Origin: Alphaproteobacteria bacterium Ga0077535
GTDB lineage: Bacteria; Pseudomonadota; Alphaproteobacteria; Caulobacterales; Aquidulcibacteraceae
Direction: 5' to 3'
Assembly (NCBI GenBank): GCA_001464425.1
Contig: LNEK01000039.1
Location: forward strand, 1 to 64,000
DNA: 64,000 nt
How positions within the stretch are numbered: the first letter of the stretch is position 1; each line of letters begins with the position of its first letter. A model generated the notes under the pieces. The model was not told the origin of the DNA. It did no database searches and saw nothing but the letters and a program-made list of their open reading frames with translations. Both the position numbers and the translations under genes were made by a program. Below are positions 1-7,671 of this stretch, one piece after another.

Positions 1-512
1 CGAAACCGTTTTTCCCGGAGCGTGCATAGGAGTTCAGCGAGGACATCCTGGGGTTTGAGCGCCAGGCGTCTTAGCTCCATGGCCGCTTAGGCCGGTGCGA
101 CGCGCATCGATGGTCCGAAGCCATCGTGGACCCCGCCTTTTGATCAGCGGGCATGTGAAAGACGTTCGTTTCGCGTGGCGGCTATCCGAGCGGCGTACCA
201 TCTAGGCCTTCTCGACATCGTCCTGCTCACACACGCTTGCTCAAACTTTGGAGTTTTTCGCTCCTTTATTTGCGCCAATCACCGCGCCAGTTCCGGTCCG
301 CACTTTCGAAGTTTCGGAGCTCCTCGAAATCTCCCCTGTGCGAACGAGGCAAGTGTAGGCACGGTTTGAACTCGGTCGGATTGGTGCGGGCGTATCCTCG
401 CATTCTTCCGCGCGCTCCCCAATATTCCGAGGCTCGCGGCGCGAGAGACCAGCCCCGAGCAACTCGACGTGGAGCGTCGCGCTGAGATGGGACACTCAGT
501 CACGCGCTTCAA
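1..512. other. Stretch with no recognisable gene
   Basis: Open frames exist on both strands here but none has a recognisable family motif, a convincing ribosome binding site or a plausible start, so none is called. The only structured element seen is a 43-base dispersed repeat at 362-404, which recurs inverted at 49142-49184. I looked for tmRNA, RNase P RNA and tRNA landmarks and found none. The stretch may contain the end of a gene or RNA that begins outside the window. Confidence 0.5.
362..404. repeat. Dispersed repeat copy 1 (inverted copy at 49142-49184)
   Basis: Compared by eye, the reverse complement of this 43-base segment matches 49142-49184 at 40 of 43 positions. The flanks do not match. 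Both copies lie outside recognised genes, which fits a small dispersed intergenic repeat family rather than a coding homology. Copy number in the rest of the genome is unknown. Confidence 0.75.
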
Positions 513-526
513 TTGATTTCGATCAA
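513..526 (+). promoter_or_regulatory. FNR/FixK-type operator upstream of cytochrome b561
   Basis: The sequence TTGAT-TTCG-ATCAA is a perfect match to the FNR/FixK consensus TTGAT-N4-ATCAA. It sits 70 bases before the ATG of the cytochrome b561 gene and no other gene is near it, so anaerobic or microaerobic control of that gene by an Fnr/FixK-type regulator is a reasonable inference. The regulator itself is not in the window. Confidence 0.65.
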
Positions 527-595
527 AACTCCATCTCCCCCAGAGCGCGCACTTGGTGCGGCGTTCTGCGGGATAAATGAACTGGAACTTTGAAG

Positions 596-1279
596 ATGAG
601 CAACGCAAACGCCGCAAAAGCCTCAAACGCTGCAAACTGGGTGCTGGGCAAGCGCTTCTTTCATTGGGCGCTTGCGCTCGCCGTACTCGCTGCGCTCTTG
701 GCGCCAAAACCAGAGGACGGCGAAGGCTTGCTGCACATCATCGCCGGAACGTCGGCGCTGGCTTTAGTGATCACGCGGGTGGTGTGGCGCCTGTTCGGAG
801 ACGTCCGGCCTTATGTGAAAGACGCTTGGCGGCTGAAGTTACCCAACCTGTCAAAGGGCGCGCGGGGATTTGCGCCGCTCTTGATGCAAAGCGCCCGCCT
901 CGGCGGCTTTGTATTCCTGGCGCTTATCCCGATTGCTGTCGCGTTGGCTTTGGGCGGGATTTCACAAGGCGAGGACTCGCCCCTCCTTGAAGCACATGAA
1001 GCAGCGGGAACGACCATCATGGTGCTTGCGATCGCCCATGCTGTGGGTGTCGTCCTGTTCACGCTCATCATGAAGTACGATCTCTTCGGCATCACGCTCT
1101 TTGGCGGCGCGAAGTCTTTCATCGAGGGCGGCGCGCGCGGCGCATGGGGACTCACGATCGGCGCAGCGCTGGGCCTCGCGACGCTGGCCTATGTCTGGGG
1201 GCCATTCGATCTTGCGTCAAAGGCCGCGTCGTTGAGCGAGCAAGAAGCTGGCGGACTGGGCGAGTATCGCGACGACTGA
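596..1279 (+). CDS. Cytochrome b561 domain protein
   Basis: A 227-residue inner-membrane protein of the bacterial cytochrome b561 type, expected to carry two b hemes and to pass electrons between the quinone pool and a periplasmic or soluble partner. Hydrophobic helices lie at about 22-37, 48-66, 103-121, 139-160 and 185-205. Histidines 23 (in RFFHW), 47 (LLHIIAG), 134 and 148 are placed as in the four-helix b561 fold and are the likely heme ligands. I chose the ATG at 596; a TTG two codons earlier is also in frame. A perfect FNR/FixK box lies 70 bases upstream. The electron partner is not identifiable from the neighbours. Confidence 0.85.
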   Translation: MSNANAAKASNAANWVLGKRFFHWALALAVLAALLAPKPEDGEGLLHIIAGTSALALVITRVVWRLFGDVRPYVKDAWRLKLPNLSKGARGFAPLLMQSARLGGFVFLALIPIAVALALGGISQGEDSPLLEAHEAAGTTIMVLAIAHAVGVVLFTLIMKYDLFGITLFGGAKSFIEGGARGAWGLTIGAALGLATLAYVWGPFDLASKAASLSEQEAGGLGEYRDD

Positions 1280-1289
1280 TGCGCGAAGG

Positions 1290-1811
1290 TTAGCGCCCGA
1301 AAGCAGCGTTCAGTTTTGCGAGTTGATCTGAGACGGCGTTGACGGGATCAGCGGGGCCGCCCTCGTACATGCTCTCATCCAGACGACGAACGCGCTCGTA
1401 GATGGCGCTGCCGCGAATGATCAGGGTCTTCAGCGTTTCCGGCAGTTCGTCCGCGCCGGCGAAGTTGGTGACCGGCTGGGGCTCGCGCGAGATCAGGCGA
1501 TACTTTTCGCTGGCGGCTTCCGCCATCTGGATTTCGCCATCACGCACCGCGCGCTGTACGAGGAGCCATGAGGCCACCTGCATCAGCCGCGTGGTGAGGC
1601 GCATGCTTTCACCGGCATAGGCCAGGGCAGCGGCGCGCGAGAGCCGCTTGGACGAGGCCCGGCCTGGGCCATCGAGGTAGCCCGCGGTTTCCTCAACCAG
1701 AGCCATGCCTTCTTTGAAGGTGCGTTCGAATACCTCCGAACGGGCGAAATCGAGGGCCCGCTGCGGGTCGAAACCGCTCTTCATTGGGGAAGCTTGCATC
1801 GTATCGGTCAT
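1290..1811 (-). CDS. rcdA: DUF1465 protein, RcdA-type CtrA degradation adaptor
   Basis: A 173-residue, helix-rich soluble protein of the DUF1465 family. In Caulobacter the family member is RcdA, which works with CpdR and PopA to bring CtrA and other substrates to ClpXP at the cell pole. The conserved core runs from FARSEVFERTFKEGM (about residues 21-35) through a long alpha-helical middle with a YAGESMRLTTRLMQVASWLL stretch to an acidic, variable C-terminus. The start is taken at the Met preceding TDTMQ; a frame extends six codons further but lacks a good ribosome binding site. The DUF1192 gene lies just upstream on the same strand. Confidence 0.8.
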   Translation of the reverse strand: MTDTMQASPMKSGFDPQRALDFARSEVFERTFKEGMALVEETAGYLDGPGRASSKRLSRAAALAYAGESMRLTTRLMQVASWLLVQRAVRDGEIQMAEAASEKYRLISREPQPVTNFAGADELPETLKTLIIRGSAIYERVRRLDESMYEGGPADPVNAVSDQLAKLNAAFGR

Positions 1812-1869
1812 GGACCCGTGAAATCGCAAAGAGCGGGCCGCCTCATGCCCGAATAATGATCGACATGGG

Positions 1870-2070
1870 TTAAGACGGCCGCGCCCCGAACACGGAATCC
1901 GCCGCGGCGCGCTGCGCCTGCTTGGCTTTGATCGCCTGCTCGCACGCGCTAATCTCGGCCTTCAGACGTTCGATGCGAACCTCCAATTCGCCGACCGAAG
2001 CGTTTTCTAATTGCGCTTCAAGCGACATCGGCTTCTTTGCCGGGGGAGCGAAGGGATCGTCATCGAGCAT
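1870..2070 (-). CDS. DUF1192 family small protein
   Basis: A 66-residue protein matching the DUF1192 pattern: a short N-terminal DDDPFAPP segment, then a predicted coiled coil (about 18-55) with the LEVRIERLKAEI signature. No biochemical role is established for the family; it is widespread in alphaproteobacteria. It lies upstream of rcdA on the same strand, about 60 bases apart, and is divergent from the quinone oxidoreductase gene, so the 60-base gap at 2071-2130 should hold both promoters. Confidence 0.8.
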   Translation of the reverse strand: MLDDDPFAPPAKKPMSLEAQLENASVGELEVRIERLKAEISACEQAIKAKQAQRAAADSVFGARPS

Positions 2071-2130
2071 GGGGCCAACCTCCTAGGGGCACCATAACCC
2101 GGATCGGTCCTAAATTTAAGGGAGCCGTGC

Positions 2131-3108
2131 GTGCTGAAACCACAGACGATGCAACGGGTCGCGCATGCGCCCGATAAGCCGCTGACTTTGGTGCAGGACG
2201 AAGTTCCCCGCCCCGGGGCGCACGAAGTTCTGATCCGTGTTGCGGCGGCCGGGGTGAACCGCCCGGACCTGATGCAGCGCGCTGGCCTCTATCCGCCGCC
2301 GGCGGGCGCGCCGACGACGCTTGGCCTGGAAGCGGCTGGCGAGATTGTCGAACTCGGCGCCGGCGTGACGCGCTGGCATGTGGGCGAGCAGGTGACGGCG
2401 CTGCTGGCCGGCGGCGGCTATGCCGAATACGCGACGGCGCATGAAGGCGCGGTGTTGCCGATCCCGACGGGGCTTTCGCTGATCGAGGCGGCGGCGTTGC
2501 CGGAAACGGTGATGACGGTGTGGGCGAACGTGTTCGAGAGCGGCGCACTGAAGCCCGGCGAGACGCTGCTGGTGCATGGCGGCGCATCGGGCATCGGCAC
2601 GACCGCGATCCAGATGGCCAAGGCGCACGGCGCGCGCGTGATCGTCACGGCGGGCGATGACGCTAAATGCAAGGCTTGCGAAAAACTGGGCGCCGATCGC
2701 GCCATTAATTATCGCACCGGCGATTTTGAAACCGAGGTGCGCGATCTGGGCGGCGCCGATGTCGTGCTCGATATGGTCGGCGGATCGTATGTGCAGAAAA
2801 ATCTCAATCTGCTGAACGACGGCGGCCGCTGCGTGATGATCGCGTTTTTGCAAGGGCCGCAGGCGGAAGTGAACCTGATGCGGCTGATGCTGAAGCGCCT
2901 CACGCTCACGGGTTCGACGCTGCGCTCGCGCGCTGTCGAGGAAAAGGCGCGGATCGCGCATGAGGTGGAGCGGCAGGTGTGGCCGTGGATCGCCGCAGGC
3001 AAGCTGAAGCCGGTGATCGATTCAACCTTCGCGCTGCGCGAAGCCGAAGCCGCCCTCGCCCGCCTGCAGAGCGGCGGGCACATCGGTAAGATCGTTCTGA
3101 CGAACTGA
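2131..3108 (+). CDS. NAD(P)H quinone oxidoreductase (zinc-independent MDR family)
   Basis: A 325-residue medium-chain dehydrogenase/reductase of the QOR/PIG3 group, predicted to reduce quinones with NADPH in the cytoplasm. The N-terminal GroES-like domain (about 20-120) contains the GVNRPDLMQRAGLYPPP signature, followed by a Rossmann domain with the nucleotide motif HGGASGIGTTAIQ near residue 150. The zinc-binding cysteines of alcohol dehydrogenases are absent, as expected for QORs. The GTG at 2131 is preceded at correct spacing by AGGGAG; an internal ATG at 2149 is the alternative. It is divergent from DUF1192. Confidence 0.88.
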   Translation: MLKPQTMQRVAHAPDKPLTLVQDEVPRPGAHEVLIRVAAAGVNRPDLMQRAGLYPPPAGAPTTLGLEAAGEIVELGAGVTRWHVGEQVTALLAGGGYAEYATAHEGAVLPIPTGLSLIEAAALPETVMTVWANVFESGALKPGETLLVHGGASGIGTTAIQMAKAHGARVIVTAGDDAKCKACEKLGADRAINYRTGDFETEVRDLGGADVVLDMVGGSYVQKNLNLLNDGGRCVMIAFLQGPQAEVNLMRLMLKRLTLTGSTLRSRAVEEKARIAHEVERQVWPWIAAGKLKPVIDSTFALREAEAALARLQSGGHIGKIVLTN

Positions 3109-3179
3109 CCCCCGTATTCGCGGGATTGTAAGAACAGCCGAACCCGAGCCCTTTCCGTGTCCAACCACGGAGGGACGGC

Positions 3180-3629
3180 ATGCCGCGCATCAATGGCAAC
3201 AACCGCAACAATACGCTGACCGGCACAAACGGCAGCGACACCATCGACGGCCGCGGCGGCAATGACCGTATCGACGGCGGCCTCGGCAACGACTTCATGT
3301 TCGGCGGCGCCGGCGATGATTTTATTATCTCGAACGCCGGCAATGACGTGATGACGGGCGGCTCAGGCGCCGACGTGTTCGCAATCGGCCCGCGCAGCAG
3401 CGGCCGCATCACCATCACCGATTTCGAAGACGGCGTGGATCGTATCGACCTCACGCAATTTGGCTTCAACGCTCAAGGCGAGTCCGCAAGCTGGGCCGGA
3501 TTTCTGAGCACCGAGGGCGCCGACACGATCATCCAAATGTATGGCGTGAACGGCGAGTTCTTCGAGATCGAGTTGCAAAACTTCCCGTACTGGCAGATCG
3601 ATCCCAGCGACTACATTCTGTTTACGTAG
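3180..3629 (+). CDS. Small RTX / hemolysin-type calcium-binding repeat protein
   Basis: A 149-residue protein whose first 65 residues are GGxGxD-type nonapeptide repeats (DGRGGNDRI, DGGLGNDFM, FGGAGDDFI, TGGSGADVF), which form a calcium-binding parallel beta-roll. The rest resembles the region that follows such repeats in secreted RTX proteins (ITDFEDGVDRIDLTQFGF). No signal peptide is visible, so type I secretion through a C-terminal signal is expected, but no ABC/MFP secretion genes lie nearby. It is much shorter than typical RTX toxins or proteases and carries no enzymatic domain. Confidence 0.85.
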   Translation: MPRINGNNRNNTLTGTNGSDTIDGRGGNDRIDGGLGNDFMFGGAGDDFIISNAGNDVMTGGSGADVFAIGPRSSGRITITDFEDGVDRIDLTQFGFNAQGESASWAGFLSTEGADTIIQMYGVNGEFFEIELQNFPYWQIDPSDYILFT

Positions 3630-3643
3630 CCGTCAGCGCGCGC

Positions 3644-3826
3644 TCAAGGTTTAGCGTTCTCGGACTCTACGTCCTCGCCCTTGTGCGTGCGCTCGGCGCC
3701 GCCGAAGACGTCTTCTTCATCGACGGGGCGATCCGGCCGGCGCGTAGCGTCGGTGGTCGGCGTCTCGCCGGGCACAACGCCGCTCTTGGCATTGTGTGAG
3801 TCTTCCTTGTTGCGCGGTTCGGACAT
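3644..3826 (-). CDS. Small acidic hypothetical protein
   Basis: A 60-residue polar protein starting MSEPRNKED, without hydrophobic segments or Cys. Its low-complexity, charged composition (PVDEEDVFGGAERTHKGEDVE) suggests intrinsic disorder. The start at 3826 is preceded by AGGAG on the minus strand; the open frame extends 17 codons further but that part is arginine/proline rich and looks non-coding. No family is recognised. It is convergent with the RTX gene. Confidence 0.6.
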   Translation of the reverse strand: MSEPRNKEDSHNAKSGVVPGETPTTDATRRPDRPVDEEDVFGGAERTHKGEDVESENAKP

Positions 3827-3941
3827 GGGAACTCCTCTGCGCAGTAAACGAGGCGAGCGCGCGGGCAGTTCCGGCACGCGGCTTGGCGATTGGCGCAGCT
3901 AGTCGCTAGGGTGGCCCCAGACAGCCGCCGGGGGGCGGCGC

Positions 3942-5417
3942 ATGGGGATACCAAGCATGACCGTAGCCGCCTCGCCCGTGGAGCAATTCTACGCGCACGT
4001 CACCAACGTCTCGGATTTCATTTGGGGCGGCACTTGGAATGGCGAGCAAGTGTTGGCCTTCCCGCCGATGGTGGTGGTGCTGCTGGGCGCCGGCCTCTGG
4101 TTCATGATCGGGCTGCGCTTCTATCCGATTACACACCTGCCAGCAGCGTTTGCTGGCTTGTTCAAGCGCAGCAAAGAAAAAGAGGCGGGCGAAATCTCGC
4201 CGTTCGCGGCGCTCTCTACGGCGCTGTCGGGCCAGATCGGCACCGGCAATCTCGCCGGCGTCGCCACCGCGATCACGCTCGGCGGGCCGGGCGCGCTTTT
4301 CTGGATGTGGATCACGGCGCTGTTCGGCATGGCGCTGGCGTTCGCTGAAGGCTCGCTCGCCGTGCGCTTCCGCGACAAAACCCCGGAGGGTCACTATCGC
4401 GGCGGTCCGATGACCTACATCCGCAAGGGCCTCGGCAAAAATTGGTCATGGCTCGCGGGGCTGTTCGCGATCGGCGCGTTCATCTCGTCGATCGCCACCG
4501 GCAACGTTATCCAATCCAATTCCATCGCCGATTCCATCACTGGCTTGTTTCCGGTGATCCCGAACTGGGCGGCGGGATTGATCGTCGCCTCGCTCGTGTT
4601 CGTGGTCATCATCGGCGGCATCAAGTCGATCGGAGCCGTCGCTGAAGCTGTCGTGCCGATTATGGCGTTGAGCTACATCATCATGGCGCTCTGGGCGTTG
4701 GCGCTGAATGCGTCCGACATCCCGGCGAGCTTTGCGCTCATCTTCGACAGCGCGTTCAACGGCCACGCCGCCACCGGCGGCTTCCTCGGCGCCGGCATGA
4801 TCATGGCGATCCGCTTCGGCGTTGCGCGTGGCCTTTTCTCCAACGAAGCCGGCCAAGGCTCGACGCCAATGGCGCACGCCGTAGCGCAAACCAGCGACCC
4901 GGCGCGTCAGGGGCGCTTTGCCATGATGGGCACGTTCATCGACACCATCATCGTTTGCACCTGCACCGGGCTGGTCATCCTCACCGTGCAAGGCGCCTTC
5001 CCCTCCGCGGCGGGCGTGCAAGAGCATGTGTGGACCTCGGATCTGCGCGGCTTCGACATGACGCAAGCGGCTTTTGCGACGGCCTTCCCGACGCTGGTGC
5101 TTGGCTTTCCAATCGGTCAGCTGGTCGCGTCGCTAGCGCTCATCCTTTTCGTGTTCACGACGTTGATCACCTGGTCCTATTACGGCGAACGCTCGGTCAC
5201 GCACTTGTTCGGCGACCGCATGATCCTGCCGTTCCGCCTGCTCTGGGTGGTGATGATCTTTGTCGGCTCGTTCCAGGATTTGGACTTCGTCTGGCGCTTC
5301 GGCGACATCGCCAACGCCGCCATGGCGCTGCCCAACTTGCTGGCGCTGCTGCTGCTTTCCGGGGTCGTGTTCAAACTCGCTCGAGGGGACAAAACCGCCG
5401 GCAAGGACCACGACTAA
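3942..5417 (+). CDS. Alanine/glycine:cation (Na+) symporter, AGCS family
   Basis: A 491-residue inner-membrane transporter of the AGCS family (AlsT/AgcS/DagA type), which imports alanine or glycine with Na+ or H+. About ten to eleven hydrophobic helices span the protein. Family landmarks are SPFAALSTALSGQIGTGNLAG at about 86-106 (a cation and substrate site region), the GGPGALFWMWITALFGMA segment, and GLFSNEAGQGSTP near 303. A second ATG at 3957 is an equally possible start. The gene stands alone and ends at a strong inverted repeat (5431-5463). Substrate preference cannot be read from the sequence. Confidence 0.92.
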   Translation: MGIPSMTVAASPVEQFYAHVTNVSDFIWGGTWNGEQVLAFPPMVVVLLGAGLWFMIGLRFYPITHLPAAFAGLFKRSKEKEAGEISPFAALSTALSGQIGTGNLAGVATAITLGGPGALFWMWITALFGMALAFAEGSLAVRFRDKTPEGHYRGGPMTYIRKGLGKNWSWLAGLFAIGAFISSIATGNVIQSNSIADSITGLFPVIPNWAAGLIVASLVFVVIIGGIKSIGAVAEAVVPIMALSYIIMALWALALNASDIPASFALIFDSAFNGHAATGGFLGAGMIMAIRFGVARGLFSNEAGQGSTPMAHAVAQTSDPARQGRFAMMGTFIDTIIVCTCTGLVILTVQGAFPSAAGVQEHVWTSDLRGFDMTQAAFATAFPTLVLGFPIGQLVASLALILFVFTTLITWSYYGERSVTHLFGDRMILPFRLLWVVMIFVGSFQDLDFVWRFGDIANAAMALPNLLALLLLSGVVFKLARGDKTAGKDHD

Positions 5418-5430
5418 GAACTAAGAACTG

Positions 5431-5463
5431 CGCGGGATCGCCGCCGAAAGGCGCGATCCCGCG
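5431..5463. terminator. Inverted repeat between convergent genes, possible terminator
   Basis: An 11-base-pair perfect stem, CGCGGGATCGC at 5431-5441 with GCGATCCCGCG at 5453-5463, closes on an 11-base loop. It sits between the symporter stop and the stop of the convergent membrane gene. There is no good U-tract on either side, so it may be a weak bidirectional terminator or a transcript-stabilising hairpin. Confidence 0.5.
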
Positions 5464-5470
5464 TTAGCGT

Positions 5471-6028
5471 CTAACGCAGCAGCCAGTACGTGATGAAGAT
5501 GAGGTTCGCGGCGAGCGCGATGGCGACGACGGTGCGGGATTTCGCCACCAGGGCGGTGATGATGGTGGCGAACCAATAGAGATTGGCGGCCATGCGGGTC
5601 CAGAACAGCGCGTCGGCGCCATTGGTGGCGTATTCCTTCGACATGGCGTCGTAGGTAACGAGCACGTTGGCGAAAAGAACGCCGCCGAGGATCGCCAAGC
5701 GGTGCTTGAAAAAGTGCTCGTCCAGAGATTTTACGCTCGAGCGGTCGCGCGGGAAGAGCTGCGTGGCGGAGAAGTAGTACGCGAGCGTCATGAACAAGGC
5801 GGCGACAAGATAGCGGAAGCTGAAATCGACCTCGCGGAAGTCGCGCCAGGCTGAGCCCCACTGCGTGGCGATGTCCATGATCATCACGCCGGTGAGGAGC
5901 GGCAGGATCAGCCCCATCGGGCGTTCGTCGCGCGCATCGAGCGCGCGCGAAAAGCCGGAGACGACTTCAACCAGCGTCAGGCCAAGCAGCAGGCCATAGA
6001 AGCTGAACAGAAACTCAAACGCGTTCAT
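5471..6028 (-). CDS. Hypothetical multi-pass membrane protein (paralogue B)
   Basis: A 185-residue protein with about five hydrophobic helices. Its N-terminus (NAFEFLFSFYGLLLGLTLVEVVSGFSRALDAR), a central LFPRD followed by LDEHFFKHR, and the late AKSRTVV motif are shared with the gene directly upstream, so the two are tandem paralogues. The start codon overlaps the upstream stop by four bases (ATGA), which indicates translational coupling. No named family is recognised; a hetero-oligomeric membrane complex is possible but unproven. Confidence 0.75.
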   Translation of the reverse strand: MNAFEFLFSFYGLLLGLTLVEVVSGFSRALDARDERPMGLILPLLTGVMIMDIATQWGSAWRDFREVDFSFRYLVAALFMTLAYYFSATQLFPRDRSSVKSLDEHFFKHRLAILGGVLFANVLVTYDAMSKEYATNGADALFWTRMAANLYWFATIITALVAKSRTVVAIALAANLIFITYWLLR

Positions 6029-6648
6029 GGCGCCGTCTCAGTCTCGCCGCGCAACGACCAGCGGCCCTGCTCCCAAAGACTAAGCGTGGCCTGACTGATG
6101 TTGTAGCCGTGGTACAAAACGAGCGCGCTCAAGAGCACGATGACCACAGTCCGGCTGCGCGCGAAGGCGGCGGCGAGCGTACCGAGCATGAACAGCGCGA
6201 TGCCCAACCAGCGGAAGCCGCCAGTCAGCCGCTCTAGCTCGCCATTGGCCGATAGAAGCGTGATGTACGTCAGCCCCATCAGCACGTTGGCGCCCAGTAC
6301 GCACAACATGATCAGCGTGCGATGCGCCCAAAAGTGATCGTCGAGATTGGGCGTCGCCTTCACGTCACGCGGAAACACCAAAGTGGCGGCGACGTAAAAG
6401 ACGCTCGCGACAACGAGGCCGAGGACCAGCAGCGCGAAATTGAACGGTGCATTTCGAAAGATCGCCCACGCCTGCACCCAGAAGGTGGCGATATCGACGG
6501 CGACCCAAATCGCCAGCAGCAGCGTGAGAACGCCGAAGCGCACGTTGCGCCGGTCATGCAGAACGCGCGCGAGGCCGCCGACCAACTCGGCTACGGAGAA
6601 GCCCAGCAGCAGGCCGTAGAACGAAAAGAAGAACTCGAACGCGCTCAT
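6025..6648 (-). CDS. Hypothetical multi-pass membrane protein (paralogue A)
   Basis: A 207-residue predicted inner-membrane protein with about six hydrophobic helices. It shares with its downstream neighbour the SAFEFFFSFYGLLLG N-terminus, a VFPRDVKATPNLDDHFWAHR block near residue 100 and an ARSRTVV motif. It is the first gene of a two-gene unit with four-base overlap. The 286 bases upstream, to the trcR start, contain no gene that I can support. Function unknown. Confidence 0.75.
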   Translation of the reverse strand: MSAFEFFFSFYGLLLGFSVAELVGGLARVLHDRRNVRFGVLTLLLAIWVAVDIATFWVQAWAIFRNAPFNFALLVLGLVVASVFYVAATLVFPRDVKATPNLDDHFWAHRTLIMLCVLGANVLMGLTYITLLSANGELERLTGGFRWLGIALFMLGTLAAAFARSRTVVIVLLSALVLYHGYNISQATLSLWEQGRWSLRGETETAP

Positions 6649-6934
6649 AGGCTCGGCGCCAAAGACCGAAAGAAGCTCGCCAAATCGGCGAGCAGCCCAC
6701 CGTGCGGGCTGAAGAGAAACTCAAATTGGCTCAAGCCGGCCGCCCCCGCGTTGCGCTGCACCTTAGGTGCGGATTCTACCGCCCGTCACCCGCATTCCCG
6801 CCTTCCCTTTGGCCAAGTCCGGGGCTATATCGCCGGCAACTGATTTACCGCGCCCGTGGTCGTCAGCCCGTTGCTCCATCTGGCCCCGCGCCTGGCGACG
6901 CCGCCGGGCGCGTTTGCGTATCTGGAGCCCAGCA

Positions 6935-7561
6935 ATGACCTCGAACGTCCTCATGCCGAAGGCCACCGCCGTGTGGCTGATCGAAAACACCTCGCTCGCC
7001 TTCGGCCAGATCGCCGAATTCTGCGGCCTGCACCCGCTCGAAGTGCAAGGCATCGCCAACGAAGATGTCGCCAAGGGCATTCGCGGCGTCGATCCGATCG
7101 CCGGCGGCTTTCTTTCGCGCGAAGAGATCGCCAAGGGCGAAGCCGACAACGATTACAAGCTGAAGCCGCTTGAACAGAAGCGCGTCGATCTTCCGCAAGT
7201 GAAGAAGAAGGGCGCCCGCTACACCCCAATCGCGCGCCGTCAGGACCGCCCGGATGCGATCGCCTGGTTCCTGAAGAACCACCCGGAAGTGCCGGATTCC
7301 AAGATCGTGAAGCTGATTGGCACGACCAAGTCGACGATCGACCAGGTACGCAATCGCACCCACTGGAATTCGCCGCAGATCAAGCCGGTCGACCCGGTCA
7401 CCATTGGCCTTTGCACGCAGATCGAACTCGATGGCGTGGTCTCTGAAGCCGCCGCAACGAAGGCTCGCTCCGACGCCCGCCGCGCCAAGGAAGAGGCCCG
7501 TACGCTGAAGTCGGCCCAAGATACGGTGCCGCCGGAAACCTACGAGCAGAACGAGGGCTAA
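6935..7561 (+). CDS. trcR: DUF1013 cell-cycle transcriptional regulator, TrcR type
   Basis: A 208-residue protein of the DUF1013 family, annotated in alphaproteobacteria as the cell-cycle regulator TrcR. The sequence shows the family hallmarks: VLMPKATAVWLIENTSLAF near the N-terminus, GIRGVDPIAGG at about 50-60, and a helix-turn-helix-like block around 100-145 that includes AIAWFLKNHPEVPDSKI and IGTTKSTIDQVRNRTHWNS. The C-terminus is charged and helical. The true start is the ATG at 6935; the frame stays open about 56 codons upstream but that part has no family similarity. It belongs with rcdA in showing a CtrA-type cell-cycle setting. Confidence 0.85.
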   Translation: MTSNVLMPKATAVWLIENTSLAFGQIAEFCGLHPLEVQGIANEDVAKGIRGVDPIAGGFLSREEIAKGEADNDYKLKPLEQKRVDLPQVKKKGARYTPIARRQDRPDAIAWFLKNHPEVPDSKIVKLIGTTKSTIDQVRNRTHWNSPQIKPVDPVTIGLCTQIELDGVVSEAAATKARSDARRAKEEARTLKSAQDTVPPETYEQNEG

Positions 7562-7607
7562 GCGGCATAAGCCTGGGCGCCTGCGGCGCCTTGGCGCTCG
7601 GCCGAAC

Positions 7608-7624
7608 TTGCAACTCGTTCGCAG
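7608..7624 (+). promoter_or_regulatory. Possible Fur-like operator ahead of the siderophore receptor
   Basis: The 17 bases TTGCAACTCGTTCGCAG resemble the TGCGAAT-type imperfect palindrome bound by Fur in some alphaproteobacteria. They lie about 48 bases before the ATG of the TonB-dependent receptor, a gene class usually repressed by iron. The dyad is imperfect, so this is only a candidate. Confidence 0.35.
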
Positions 7625-7671
7625 AGGCATTAGCGATAGCCCCGCGCCACAGAATGCGCGGGGGACTGCCA

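Noticed and set aside
1-512. Possible tmRNA or RNase P RNA.
   Set aside because: No tmRNA tag-like frame, tRNA-like ends or RNase P conserved loops could be found.
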